Positions 9,583-18,765 of a stretch of 64,000 nt of DNA are shown one piece after another. Below the pieces are notes generated by a model. That model saw only the letters and a program-made list of their open reading frames with translations, searched no databases and was not told the origin of the DNA. The DNA is from Blastopirellula marina. GTDB taxonomy: Bacteria; Planctomycetota; Planctomycetia; Pirellulales; Pirellulaceae. The position numbers and the translations under genes are program-made. The DNA is taken from positions 744,001-808,000 of the forward strand of contig NZ_PUHY01000012.1 of assembly GCF_002967765.1 (NCBI RefSeq), written 5' to 3'. Within the stretch, counting starts at the first letter, position 1. Each line of letters begins with the position of its first letter.

Positions 9583-10455
9583 TCACTGCATTTCGAAGAA
9601 ATCCTCGTTCGATTTAATCTGCGTTGGTGCCTCATTCGACTCATGCGACGCCGCATCAATGATTGGCTCAACTGGCTGGCTCCAAGCTTGAAGCAGACCA
9701 GGGAAGGCCCATCGTAAAGGTACCAAGGTCAACCAGGCACAAGCCACTTGAAAGATGTGAGCATAGTATAAAAGACCGTAACTTGGCCTACCCGAGCCCA
9801 CGAATGCGAACACCTCCCTTTCGAGGGCTGGTATGACCGACAGCAGGACGAACATGACTATCATAGCAAGGCCACGGACATTCCAACCGGTGGCCAAAAT
9901 TGGCAACCCTGCAATCGCCAAGAAAATTCCAGAGACAATGGAGAACGTCAGGAACTCACGGCCTTCTTCGCTGAGCCATTGATTCCAATTGAGAAGATCG
10001 TTGACCATCACTCCGCGCAGCACGGCCAGCGCGATCCCAATCAGGCAGGTTGCGACAATGATCTCCCATAAGGCAAAGCGAACTTGCCAGCCACGCCAAC
10101 CAGGAAAGTAAGCCGCGATGCATCCCAGACCAAGGGTTCCAAGTGCCGTGCTGGAAAGGGTCGCGGCATAAGCCGGAGCAAGTATCATCGGATGAATCTC
10201 CATCGCATTGACCCCGATCGCGAGCACAGCACAAAAGCCAACAATTGTCACCATCAGCCGCAACCAAGCTCGGTGGCTGCCGACGACCAGCCAGAACCCC
10301 AGCACGCCAACATCAGCAAACGGCATCGTCAGATAGAAGGCGAACTCTTCCGTTGAATCAGGCTGTCCAATGATCCCCAAAAGAATGCCATACATCGCCA
10401 GGTGGACGAATCCGACAAACAGGATCACCACCCAATTTGCGATAGCTCCGAGCAC
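9583..10455 (-). CDS. polytopic membrane protein, local paralogue family member 2
   Basis: 290 residues. The start is taken as GTG 10455 because AGAAAGG (10464-10470) sits 8 nt upstream; GTG 10464 overlaps that site. About eight membrane helices are visible. Family signatures are GFWLVVGSHRAWLR after the second helix pair and FALWEIIVATCLIG before a helix ending LR. The C-terminal tail NEDFFEMQ is like that of member 1, with which it is probably co-transcribed (15-bp gap). Function unknown. Confidence 0.8.
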   Translation of the reverse strand: MLGAIANWVVILFVGFVHLAMYGILLGIIGQPDSTEEFAFYLTMPFADVGVLGFWLVVGSHRAWLRLMVTIVGFCAVLAIGVNAMEIHPMILAPAYAATLSSTALGTLGLGCIAAYFPGWRGWQVRFALWEIIVATCLIGIALAVLRGVMVNDLLNWNQWLSEEGREFLTFSIVSGIFLAIAGLPILATGWNVRGLAMIVMFVLLSVIPALEREVFAFVGSGRPSYGLLYYAHIFQVACAWLTLVPLRWAFPGLLQAWSQPVEPIIDAASHESNEAPTQIKSNEDFFEMQ

Positions 10456-10916
10456 GCGTGTCACCTTTCTCGTTCGTAAAGCAATCGTTCGCCATTCTAC
10501 CTAAATTAACGGTGCCTGGCAGAAAACAAGTCGCCCGGGCCTTTGCTGCCTACAAGAAGTTACGTAGTTACGGGGAATTGCACGTGGTATCTGCTTACGT
10601 GGGATACATAAAGTAGTCCAGCTGCGTACGTGTCCAAAAAATTAGCATCCATGATTCTTCGTGCATCTGACTTGAGCATTGCTAATTTTGTGTCCGAAAT
10701 CGATGAGACGAATCGGAGCGTTTTGTCTTTTTTGTAAGTCAAGTCCCAACAGGAGTTACGGAGGCATGGCGGTAAGCCGTTTCGCGAATTGGCATACCTT
10801 TCGCATTAACCCGTGAACAGCATTCCGGAATGCGAACGACAATTTGCGCATCTCAGCTCCGTGAACGGAAGTCGCGGAACTCTCCATATCCAACGACTGG
10901 CTTTTGGGAGACGAGT
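10456..10916. other. divergent intergenic region
   Basis: About 460 bp between divergent genes, so it should carry both promoters. A 10-bp perfect inverted repeat (AAAATTAGCA at 10638-10647 and TGCTAATTTT at 10680-10689) surrounds a 32-nt spacer, and a T-rich run follows at about 10729-10735. Short TACGT words recur at about 10560-10632. No gene or recognised RNA family was found. Confidence 0.4.
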
Positions 10917-11348
10917 ATGACCTCGTTCGTAGTCGCATCCATCTTATCGATGGCTTCGCTGGGGGCAGCTCCAGCGGAAACTCACTTGGTCGATCATGTC
11001 GATCTAATCGAAATTAATCATTTGTACGACCTTCAAGGTCGTCTCGTCATCAATCAACTTATTTTCTACCAATGGGACAGTGCTTCCCAACGATTTCAAG
11101 TTCGCGCTTGGCGTCTTTTGAAATCCGATGATCAACTTCCTCGCAAATCGTGGAATCAAGACCGCTACATCTGCCATTGGCGAGACATGAATGTACACAG
11201 AAAAGTGTACGCCGATAATGTTCGCGAAACGTGGACAACATCAGACCCCGAGGTGATGGAACGGAATATGTTCCCGATCGAACAGCGGAGTGAGCTGAGT
11301 CAACCTGATTCCTCCTCGAGCCGAATGGCTTTGGCGAGCGATCCTTAG
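10917..11348 (+). CDS. exported hypothetical protein (planctomycete-type, HVDLIE motif)
   Basis: 143 residues. The start is ATG 10917 because GGGAG (10906-10910) lies 6 nt upstream; a longer in-frame start at 10830 has no such support. A signal peptide (about residues 1-20, ending near GAAPAE) precedes a compact domain with HLVDHVDLIEINHLYD, QLIFYQWD, RAWRLLK and RETWTTSDPEVMER. I recall short proteins of this pattern from other planctomycetes, without known function. No catalytic residues can be named. Confidence 0.65.
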   Translation: MTSFVVASILSMASLGAAPAETHLVDHVDLIEINHLYDLQGRLVINQLIFYQWDSASQRFQVRAWRLLKSDDQLPRKSWNQDRYICHWRDMNVHRKVYADNVRETWTTSDPEVMERNMFPIEQRSELSQPDSSSSRMALASDP

Positions 11349-11663
11349 CAATAGCAACCAGCAATTCATTTGTGCCGGCAGGGGCAAACGCCGGAAACCC
11401 AGTACCTTGAAGACGAACAAGCTTCGACACTGGGTTATCTATCACGCCAATGGTCAACTGCGATTGTCCTCTTCGATACTGCCACGTTTTTCCGAACTCG
11501 CGTCAGTCTCCTAGAAGGCAATCTCAGCTTACCTGCGGGTTACGAAATAAGCTTGGAGGCTTGCACGGGATAGGTCTCTCACCCCATCCCTCCTCTAGCA
11601 TTTCTTACGGGCATTCCGCCTATTTCGGCTTCCGAACTCATCACTGATAGAGACATTAGGTGG
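11349..11663. other. non-coding stretch
   Basis: 315 bp between convergent genes. A short GC-rich inverted repeat (CCGGC/GCCGG within about 11375-11395) follows the upstream stop but has no T tract. Two small plus-strand frames here have no family features and are not called. Confidence 0.4.
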
Positions 11664-12038
11664 CTAACGCCGACGTTTTCGCTTTGTGAAATCGGAGAGA
11701 TCGATATGCGGGTTTTCGTCTGCTTCTCGCTCGTAACGTTCGAACCGACGCTCTAACACATGCGCCACCCACCCTGCGTAACAGAACATGGTGAGGCCCA
11801 ATAAGACAACGAGCCCTTGCATCCAAAGTTCCAGCGAGATGAAGCTGAGCAAAACAACGCCCACGATCGAAACGATCAAGCAGGGTAGGGCTGTCCAACG
11901 GGCCAGTTGTTCGCTACGTGTTTGAGCGGGCAAGAACAGCCCGGCGAATGCGTTGTAAAGAAACTGCCCTAGCCGAAAAGCCAACTCGGGAAGGTCAAAA
12001 CCTTCTTCAGCGTCGTAATCTGGTCCCAATCCAGCCAT
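11664..12038 (-). CDS. small membrane protein, 124 aa, unknown
   Basis: An acidic N-terminus (DYDAEEGFD) is followed by an amphipathic stretch, two adjacent transmembrane helices (about 50-70 and 72-90) and a highly charged C-terminal tail ending KRKRRR. ATG 12038. The gene stands alone on the minus strand between plus-strand genes. I do not recognise a family. Confidence 0.6.
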   Translation of the reverse strand: MAGLGPDYDAEEGFDLPELAFRLGQFLYNAFAGLFLPAQTRSEQLARWTALPCLIVSIVGVVLLSFISLELWMQGLVVLLGLTMFCYAGWVAHVLERRFERYEREADENPHIDLSDFTKRKRRR

Positions 12039-12187
12039 GTCCGCAGAAACTTCAAGAAATCCGGGAAAGGTAACACGAAACGATGAGTACCTATTCTATT
12101 CGACGGAAGTATTCATTTCTTGCTCTCGCATGCCGGGAAATGCTCCGCCTACCCTAGCGGCACGAACCGACCAATAGACTCCCGTGT

Positions 12188-12220
12188 CTTTCGTTGAAAC
12201 CGTTTCTGTTTCAACGAAAG
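12188..12220. promoter_or_regulatory. 13-bp perfect inverted repeat just upstream of the oxygenase start
   Basis: CTTTCGTTGAAAC (12188-12200) and GTTTCAACGAAAG (12208-12220) are exact reverse complements around a 7-nt centre. The repeat ends 8 nt before ATG 12229. There is no T tract, so it is not a terminator. It could be a regulator's operator or a 5' leader hairpin that hides the ribosome-binding area. Confidence 0.6.
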
Positions 12221-12228
12221 CGTTATTG

Positions 12229-12804
12229 ATGTACCGCGAAACCTTTCATTACGACTATGTCTATGTGATCCACGGATTCCTCTCGCCTCAAGAATGTCAG
12301 CAATATATCGCTATGGCGGAAGAACTTGGCTTTGTGGATGCGCCCATCACGACGTCGGAAGGTGCCGTGATGCGACGAGATGTTCGCAACAACACGCGGG
12401 TTCTAGCGGACGATCCTGTAACGGCCAAACATCTTTGGCAACGAATCCAGCCATGGGTGATCGACCCTTGGCGACAACGTTCAGCGATCGGCTTGAACGA
12501 GCGGCTACGCTTCTATAAGTACGAGCCAGGCCAATCGTTTGCACCCCATTTCGATGGCCGATATCGTCGCAGCCACTTTGAGAAGAGTGACTTTACGTTT
12601 CTTGTCTACCTGAACGATGATTTTGGAGGGGGAGGCACGCGTTTCTTCCAGCCAGAAACGTTTCGTATCGAACCACGTGCTGGTAGCGCACTGCTTTTTC
12701 ATCATCCCCAACTTCATGAAGGAGAGGTGGTCGCGGAAGGTGTGAAATATGTTCTTCGCAGCGACGTTATGTACAACAGCACTAGCCCCGAGCATGATGG
12801 CTAG
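12229..12804 (+). CDS. prolyl-4-hydroxylase-like 2-oxoglutarate/Fe(II) dioxygenase
   Basis: 191 residues from ATG 12229. An in-frame GTG at 12184 would place the inverted repeat inside the coding region, so the ATG is preferred; GAAAG at 12216-12220 is a weak ribosome-binding site. The double-stranded beta-helix signature is complete: His107-x-Asp109 in PHFDG, distal His163 in LHEGE, and Arg177 in VLRSD for the 2-oxoglutarate carboxylate. The N-terminal GFLSPQECQQYI segment is typical of P4H-alpha-like proteins. It should couple 2-oxoglutarate decarboxylation to hydroxylation of a protein or small molecule; the substrate is unknown. No signal peptide, so cytoplasmic. Confidence 0.88.
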   Translation: MYRETFHYDYVYVIHGFLSPQECQQYIAMAEELGFVDAPITTSEGAVMRRDVRNNTRVLADDPVTAKHLWQRIQPWVIDPWRQRSAIGLNERLRFYKYEPGQSFAPHFDGRYRRSHFEKSDFTFLVYLNDDFGGGGTRFFQPETFRIEPRAGSALLFHHPQLHEGEVVAEGVKYVLRSDVMYNSTSPEHDG

Positions 12805-12901
12805 TCTCTTGCTAGCGATTTGAAAAGTTGTTCGCGATCACGTTCAGTATGTTCTAAAATCCGTGGGGTACTGAGTAGTCCTCTTACGACGGCGGCGGAG
12901 C

Positions 12902-14692
12902 ATGGACAACGAGATCTCCAGGCAACCTCAAACTACAAGCAACGCCCCAATCGTTCGCCATGCATCGTTTCACACCCTTTGGTTTGGATTGCTAGTTGGC
13001 GCCGTGATCTGGTTGGTTGCCATTATTCCAGTATCTCTGTCATTTTATGACAATGGACCAGACGAGTTCCTCTTTGTCCGACTCGGATTCGTGGGCCTGG
13101 CTGGATTTTGGTTTGCTGCCGGTCGACTACGATGGTGGATGCGACTTGTGGCTGTCGGTCTCGTGACGACACTTCTGGGGCTGACCGCCAACCAGGATTC
13201 GCTCCAATTAGCTGGCCTCGTTGGCGTAACGATCTTCGTAACGGCAGCGATCGCTTACGGCATCCGAGGATTGCTTTCTTACATACTTCGGGAAGAAAAC
13301 CAAAGTCGATCTTTCTCGCTTGCTGCCATGATGCAGGTCACGGCCGTCGCGGCGTTGACGATGTTGGCGATTCGATTCGGTGTCGAATACACCACCGAAG
13401 GCTCTCTCTTAGAAGTAGCCCGTGTGTTGTTTTATCTCTGCACGTTAAGTTTCGCGTTGGCAGCTCAATGCATGCCCCTTTGCGGAAGACGCTGGAGGAC
13501 CATCCTTCTACTGCACGCATGGGCGTTGGTTTGTGTGGTCCTCACCGTGGTCATCACGTCGGTAGGTTCGTATCTATTCGACGATTACGTTGAATTCCAC
13601 GAGATCGTAAGAATCTATCTGACGGCGAACCTAGCGTTATGGAGCGTTGTCGTTCCTTTGCAATTTGTCTTAAGTACGATCTCTTGGAACTTGATACGCG
13701 ACGATTGGATGGAGCAAACCACGGAAGGTCCAGCGATCTCGTCTCTGCGCAAAAGGCATCCATGGCAGGACATCGTGCCATCGTTCTTTTACGAGTGTTT
13801 CTCGCAACAGGGCACTTCGGAAGAATCATGGGTGAGGAATCCCAATTGGGGCATGATCAGCGCTATTTTGGTAGCGTTTGCTATTATCGATTTGGTTGCT
13901 GTGAAAATAATGAGCTCTCCAGGAATGGATTACTCAATTCTGATCCGACTTGGGCAAACGGGCGTCCTTGGTTTCTGGCTCGCCTGTGGCCGTGCTCGTT
14001 GGTGGTTACGATGTTTCATCACCGTTTTGCTTATTCCTTTGTTAGGGTGGCTAGACGAATCCGATCCGGTGCGTACTACGTTATTGTTAGCACTCAGCGC
14101 GTTGCTGTTCGCTGGAATTACCTTTCTTCTTCGCTCCCTGATTTCATTGATAACTCGTTCCTCCAACAAACATCACACGATTTCGATCAAGGGAATCATG
14201 TTCGCCATGATTGGTGCTGCGGTGTTGTTTGTTGTCTTGCGAGCGATGCACACGCTTGAGTTCCAAGGGGCTCAAATCTATCGATTGGTTCTTCTGGTGT
14301 TTCATGTGAGTCTGTTAGGGATTGCCTTTGTGATGCAATGTGCGGTTCTTTGGGCAAGGCAAGAACGTGTTGTCCGATGGTGGCTATTTGCCGGCGCGTG
14401 TGCTGTGTGCACGATGTTCGCCTCTTACGGCATTCAATACCTATTGATTGGGATGACCGATCTCGAAGAGTGGCTAGAAGTTTATGGATTCGGAGTTGCT
14501 ACGATTTGGCTAACGGTTTACCCACTTGATTGGTCACTACGAAAACAGAACTGGTCGCTTGTTCAACCTGGTTGGAGCATGGAAGAATGCCCGGTCGATG
14601 TAAGCCCAGAGACCTCGTCGCCGATCAAGCCGCCATCGGCGGAACTGTTGAAGTCCAATTCCGAGACTGTCGATTTCGACGATATTTATTAA
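12902..14692 (+). CDS. duplicated polytopic membrane protein, paralogue family member 3 (two copies fused)
   Basis: 596 residues, twice the family length of about 290. The first half has GFWFAAGRLRWWMR and a SLAAMMQVTAVAAL segment before a helix ending IR. The second half repeats the pattern with GFWLACGRARWWLR, SIKGIMFAMIGAAV and VVLRAMH. Each half ends with a PLxxxLxxxxWxLxxxxW-type tail (PLQFVLSTISWNL and PLDWSLRKQNWSL). The protein therefore looks like a tandem gene fusion. About 16 helices in all. ATG 12902 follows GGCGGAG. Function unknown. Confidence 0.8.
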   Translation: MDNEISRQPQTTSNAPIVRHASFHTLWFGLLVGAVIWLVAIIPVSLSFYDNGPDEFLFVRLGFVGLAGFWFAAGRLRWWMRLVAVGLVTTLLGLTANQDSLQLAGLVGVTIFVTAAIAYGIRGLLSYILREENQSRSFSLAAMMQVTAVAALTMLAIRFGVEYTTEGSLLEVARVLFYLCTLSFALAAQCMPLCGRRWRTILLLHAWALVCVVLTVVITSVGSYLFDDYVEFHEIVRIYLTANLALWSVVVPLQFVLSTISWNLIRDDWMEQTTEGPAISSLRKRHPWQDIVPSFFYECFSQQGTSEESWVRNPNWGMISAILVAFAIIDLVAVKIMSSPGMDYSILIRLGQTGVLGFWLACGRARWWLRCFITVLLIPLLGWLDESDPVRTTLLLALSALLFAGITFLLRSLISLITRSSNKHHTISIKGIMFAMIGAAVLFVVLRAMHTLEFQGAQIYRLVLLVFHVSLLGIAFVMQCAVLWARQERVVRWWLFAGACAVCTMFASYGIQYLLIGMTDLEEWLEVYGFGVATIWLTVYPLDWSLRKQNWSLVQPGWSMEECPVDVSPETSSPIKPPSAELLKSNSETVDFDDIY

Positions 14693-14749
14693 ACTAGAGA
14701 AGGTCGCTTCGGCGTTGTTCCGAACTCGAGATGAAATCGATGACGCAAT

Positions 14750-15637
14750 ATGCCTGACGAATTCGCAAATCCCTGGTCGCCTGCTTTGCAAGAAAACCCG
14801 CTCGAGAAGCGTGCGTGGGATACTGCGCCGACCCGAATGTACTTACAAGTTCTGACGTTGATGGCCCTATGTGTGGCGATTACCGTCGGTTTGTTCGGAG
14901 AGGAATTTTGGTTCGTAAGTCAAGAGTTTCGCTTCGCTTTAGCGGGGATCGCAGGCTTCTACGTTGGTTGTGGCTCTGGTAATTTCGGCAAACGCTTGAT
15001 GGTCGGCTTCTTTGCCACGATTATCTTGGGACTTCGACCACCTCACTTTCCTAATGAACCATTGCAAGATCTTGGCTTGGTAGTCGTAGCCTCCGCGCTG
15101 GTGAGCTTAACAGCGGCGATTATTTTCGCCTGGGCAGACTGGCAGAAGGAGACTTTGCCCCGTTTTGCCTGGCTGAAGCTTTTGGTGCTGATGGGGGCGT
15201 TAGCGGTGCTTCTGGGTGGCGCCAATCATCGATTAGCTGGCATGGACTCCGATGCTGCCCTGCGTGAGGGAGCGATCTTGGTTGGCCGCGGTGCGGTGTT
15301 TGCGATCGCAGTGGTTCTGCAGCTATTGCCGCTTCGGGCTATCACCTCGTTACGTATGATTCCCTACATGATTCTGGCAGTCGTCGCTTTCCTGTTCGTA
15401 CCAGCAGCAGATGGACTAGTACGAAACTTCGATGGAGCCCACGGATTATGGGAGACCGCCGATGTCTATCGCCTGAGCTTGGTATGCGTTTGGTTAGTTG
15501 GCTATCCACTTCATTTCGCACTCGGGGCGTTGGATATTCGCCTGGTCGATCCTTGCTGGAAAGAGTCGGTCCCCAAGAAGGAATCGCACCAGGAAGAATT
15601 CGATCGGCTCGCTGAAAGTCGCTTCTCGCTGCACTAA
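14750..15637 (+). CDS. polytopic membrane protein, paralogue family member 4
   Basis: 295 residues from ATG 14750, 57 bp after member 3 and on the same strand. About eight helices. It retains the family outline: GFYVGCGSGNFGKR at the position of the GR-rich motif, RFAWLKLLVLMGAL in the centre and a YPLHFALGALDIRLVDPCW tail. The basic motif is less conserved than in other members. Probably co-transcribed with member 3. Function unknown. Confidence 0.78.
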   Translation: MPDEFANPWSPALQENPLEKRAWDTAPTRMYLQVLTLMALCVAITVGLFGEEFWFVSQEFRFALAGIAGFYVGCGSGNFGKRLMVGFFATIILGLRPPHFPNEPLQDLGLVVVASALVSLTAAIIFAWADWQKETLPRFAWLKLLVLMGALAVLLGGANHRLAGMDSDAALREGAILVGRGAVFAIAVVLQLLPLRAITSLRMIPYMILAVVAFLFVPAADGLVRNFDGAHGLWETADVYRLSLVCVWLVGYPLHFALGALDIRLVDPCWKESVPKKESHQEEFDRLAESRFSLH

Positions 15638-15737
15638 CGAACCTTACATTTTCCGCATCTGGCGCGGCGTTTGCTTCTAGTAAGAAGAGAAGCATTCTTA
15701 AAGAGTTTCGCACCAGAAAGAGGTGAAAACAGTCGTT

Positions 15738-16547
15738 ATGGCGTCGTTTCTTCCCATATTTTCTTTGCTGCTGGTCATCGTGATCTCGCTAATGGTCGTT
15801 CGCGTCGCGACGATGGCTTTGGTTCTGACTGGTATCTCTCAACAGCTCGCACAATTTCAAGCACGTTCCGCATTCACTGGCTCTGGCTTTACGACTTCCG
15901 AATCTGATCGCGTGGTGCAACATCCCGTGCGCCGGAAGATCATCATGATGCTGATGCTGCTTGGGAATGCTGGGATTGTGACGGCAGTCAGTTCGTTGAT
16001 GCTTTCGTTCGTCCACGCCGGAAGTGAGACGTCATCTTACCTGTGGATTCGTTTCGGCTTCCTGGCCGGTGGGATCTTTGTGCTATGGATCATTTCGCGT
16101 AGCGAATGGGTCGACAAGCGTTTAAATAACCTGGTCGAGATGGCCCTGCGACGTTGGACTGATTTGGAAGTTTGCGACTATTCCAATCTGTTGCACTTAG
16201 GTCACGGCTACACCGTGGTCGAGATGGAAGTTGAGAAGGAGGATTGGCTCGCCGAACGTGAGCTAGCGGCACTCCGACTTTCCGAGGAAGGCGTGTTAGT
16301 CCTTGGTGTCGATCGACCTGGTAGTGATTATATCGGCGCGCCACGAGGGTTTACGAAACTGCAAGCAGGTGACACCGTGATCTTGTATGGTCCCAGTGAG
16401 ATCTTAATGAATCTTGATGAACGTCGCGCAGGCTCTTCCGGAAACTGGGATCATCACAAAGCGGTTGATCGCCATCTACAAGCCAAAAGAGAGCAAGAGG
16501 AGCAGGAACTTGAACGCGAAGCGGAGCCGGAACAGCCCACGAACTAG
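15738..16547 (+). CDS. membrane protein with TrkA-C (RCK_C) domain
   Basis: 269 residues from ATG 15738; an in-frame GTG at 15723 is possible and lies directly after AGAAAGAGG. Three membrane helices cover about residues 5-30, 66-90 and 100-120. A SAFTGSGFTTSE stretch lies between the first two helices. The C-terminal third has TrkA-C features: VVEMEVEKEDWLAERELAAL, VLVLGVDRPG and LQAGDTVILYGP. TrkA-C domains bind small ligands in potassium and other ion transport systems, so a role in regulating ion flux is plausible. It lacks a full Trk channel. A charged tail ends the protein. Confidence 0.78.
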   Translation: MASFLPIFSLLLVIVISLMVVRVATMALVLTGISQQLAQFQARSAFTGSGFTTSESDRVVQHPVRRKIIMMLMLLGNAGIVTAVSSLMLSFVHAGSETSSYLWIRFGFLAGGIFVLWIISRSEWVDKRLNNLVEMALRRWTDLEVCDYSNLLHLGHGYTVVEMEVEKEDWLAERELAALRLSEEGVLVLGVDRPGSDYIGAPRGFTKLQAGDTVILYGPSEILMNLDERRAGSSGNWDHHKAVDRHLQAKREQEEQELEREAEPEQPTN

Positions 16548-16629
16548 TTCAGCACCTCCTCCCTCTGTTTTGACGCATCGAGTTGCTGGGCTATGATCAG
16601 ACCAGTTGTTTATCGAGCGTGAGGTAGGC

Positions 16630-17538
16630 ATGAACAAGCGGGATGGTTGGAAGGCAGCTTGCAGTCGGGCGTCTCCTTACGCTCCGGTTGATTTCGATGA
16701 AACTAGAAGCGAACGGTGGTCGCTAACCTACACTCTGCGATGGGCTGCTCTGGTGGGTAGCGTTGTTCTGATTATCGCACACCTATTAGTTGCTTCTCGT
16801 CTGTTTCCTCTCGCTCTGCACGTACCAGCAATGCTTCTTGGTCTTTGGCTTGCTGCCGGACGCGGTAAGTTTTGGATTCGACTGATATTTGGCGTGATCG
16901 GAACGTTTATGCTGATGGCGACCATCACTTCATTCATTCAGGAAGGTGGATTTTCAATCGCCTTGGCGGTAATTGTGACTTTGATTCTCTCGATCGCCAC
17001 GACCGCATTAATTATTGGATTTTTAATCGCGACATTCACATCTTGGGGAAGGCGACCACGACACATTTCGCTTAAGGAAATTGCGTCAACGATTGTCGCG
17101 TTAGCGTTGTGCTTCTCGGCACTTCGAAGTGCGTATGATCTCAGCGATGGGGGCTATTTGTGGGATCGAGTTGTTGAATGGGAGATCTTGGCAGTTGCTT
17201 TAGGAATTAATGCTGTCTTCGCCGCGTTTCCGTTTCTCATGAAATGCGACTCACCTCGCATTCGGATGTGGCTGCTTCTCATCCCTGGATTGATTTTAAT
17301 TGTACCTCTTTGTTGTATTTTTGTTTTAAATCACTTCGGTCGGACGGTACCGTCAAGTGTAGATACGTTTGGAATCTTTCAATTTGCGACGGTCGAGTTT
17401 CTTATAGTATCCGTGCTATTGAATTACGGTTTGGGGCTCTTCGGAACATCGCTATTTCAGCGGGCCCCCGAAGAGGAATGCCTAGACCGCGAAGAATCAA
17501 TGACTACGACCAGCCTCGGTCCAGAAGAGAGACCATAA
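16630..17538 (+). CDS. polytopic membrane protein, paralogue family member 5
   Basis: 302 residues from ATG 16630, chosen for GAGG (16621-16624) 5 nt upstream; TTG 16606 is an unsupported alternative. About eight helices. Family signatures are LGLWLAAGRGKFWIR and ISLKEIASTIVALAL followed by SALRSA. It overlaps the next paralogue by 61 bp, which implies translational coupling. Function unknown. Confidence 0.8.
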   Translation: MNKRDGWKAACSRASPYAPVDFDETRSERWSLTYTLRWAALVGSVVLIIAHLLVASRLFPLALHVPAMLLGLWLAAGRGKFWIRLIFGVIGTFMLMATITSFIQEGGFSIALAVIVTLILSIATTALIIGFLIATFTSWGRRPRHISLKEIASTIVALALCFSALRSAYDLSDGGYLWDRVVEWEILAVALGINAVFAAFPFLMKCDSPRIRMWLLLIPGLILIVPLCCIFVLNHFGRTVPSSVDTFGIFQFATVEFLIVSVLLNYGLGLFGTSLFQRAPEEECLDREESMTTTSLGPEERP

Positions 17539-18371
17539 GCCAGCCCGAGAGCAAGTCAGCATTCCTTGCCGCTGAAGCGCTAAATGCAAATCGCACGACC
17601 GAAGTGATTGATGACGGTTCCGAGACGGAAGGGCACGACGTATTGGTGTGGGTCGAATTGCTGGGAGCTGCTGTATTCTCGTTGAATGCGTTTATCCCGA
17701 TCTTTTCGCCGCTGTTAACAGGCCTGTGCAGCGTATGGTTGATATTAGGTCGATTCAATGTTTGGCAACGAATCGGTGTTGTTTCTCTCGCCGTTTTGAT
17801 TTTGGGGCTGGGTTCTGCAGAATTGTATCTGCTGCTCGTTGCTATCGTTCTGATTACCGCAATGATGACGTTCAGCTTGTCACCGATCATTTCGATCGTA
17901 ACGCGAACTCCGTGTCGTGGCTCACAGTTTTCGTTATGGCAGCTAGGTGGATTGACGATAATAATGGCCGTGATCTGCGGCATACTGAGGTTGATCTTTG
18001 AGCAGCACTCCATGTTCATTTTCGACACGAATGCAGCTATCGTTTTGACGCTCCAAGCGATTGCTGTCTCGACCAATATCATCTTGGGAAGCCTAAGCGT
18101 TTTCATGCCAGAACGTCATCGCACATGGCGACTATTCTATCTGTCCGCCATTTCAGTACTCATCGCCATGCCGCTGATTGAGATCTTAGTAGCATTTGGA
18201 TTTGGGTGGGGCTGGGGCATGGCAGCATTGATCGAGTTGATGCATTTTGGGGGTGCCCTGTTCCTATGGCTGCTACTATTTCCGATGGAGCTTGCCGGTT
18301 TGTTTGATGTGGAAGTACGTCAAGACGACGGCCCGATCGTTCCTTCGCCCGTACAAGATCCGCTCGACTAG
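17478..18371 (+). CDS. polytopic membrane protein, paralogue family member 6
   Basis: 297 residues from ATG 17478. The frame is open back to 17244 inside member 5, but that extension is soluble, unlike the family's N-termini, and is best seen as chance coding. AGAGGA lies just before the ATG, with unusually short spacing. The family pattern appears as VWLILGRFNVWQR and QFSLWQLGGLTIIMA before a helix ending ILRLI, with a LFPMELAGLFDVEV tail. Function unknown. Confidence 0.75.
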   Translation: MPRPRRINDYDQPRSRRETISQPESKSAFLAAEALNANRTTEVIDDGSETEGHDVLVWVELLGAAVFSLNAFIPIFSPLLTGLCSVWLILGRFNVWQRIGVVSLAVLILGLGSAELYLLLVAIVLITAMMTFSLSPIISIVTRTPCRGSQFSLWQLGGLTIIMAVICGILRLIFEQHSMFIFDTNAAIVLTLQAIAVSTNIILGSLSVFMPERHRTWRLFYLSAISVLIAMPLIEILVAFGFGWGWGMAALIELMHFGGALFLWLLLFPMELAGLFDVEVRQDDGPIVPSPVQDPLD

Positions 18372-18488
18372 CTGGCCAAATCCGGGCACGATTTGTGAAG
18401 TCTCGCTAGAATCAGGTTTTCAGAATGTCGCCGTTTCGAAGCGGATGACGTGACGAATAAATGGAACCGCCTCAAACAGAAGAAGAGA

Positions 18489-18752
18489 ATGAGCCGCCGC
18501 TGGACGTTGATCCTATTTATCGGTCTGCTTATAGGAACTTACATTGGTTCCTACGCATTGCTTTCACGCACGGGCATTCAGAAGGCCGCTCAGCACAGTT
18601 CCGAATTCTATTTCTTTGTCGAACCCACGACCTCGGAGTGGACACAGGTTCATTATCGATTGATCGAGTTTTATGAACCGCTCATTCAACTAGAGCAACT
18701 GATGGGCGTCGAACACTCGCCTGCCGCGTGCGCTGAATTGAAGCTCTCGTAG
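18489..18752 (+). CDS. small single-pass membrane protein, unknown
   Basis: 87 residues from ATG 18489, preceded by the purine-rich AGAAGAAGAGA; GTG 18450 is an in-frame alternative giving 100 residues. One N-terminal helix (WTLILFIGLLIGTYIGSYAL) is followed by a short soluble domain with FYEPLIQLEQL. It converges on the DUF1570 gene 13 bp away. Family not recognised. Confidence 0.6.
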   Translation: MSRRWTLILFIGLLIGTYIGSYALLSRTGIQKAAQHSSEFYFFVEPTTSEWTQVHYRLIEFYEPLIQLEQLMGVEHSPAACAELKLS

Positions 18753-18765
18753 CGGCCAGTGACCG

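Noticed and set aside
17244-17477. N-terminal extension of paralogue member 6
   Set aside because: It lies inside member 5 in another frame and does not resemble the N-termini of the family.
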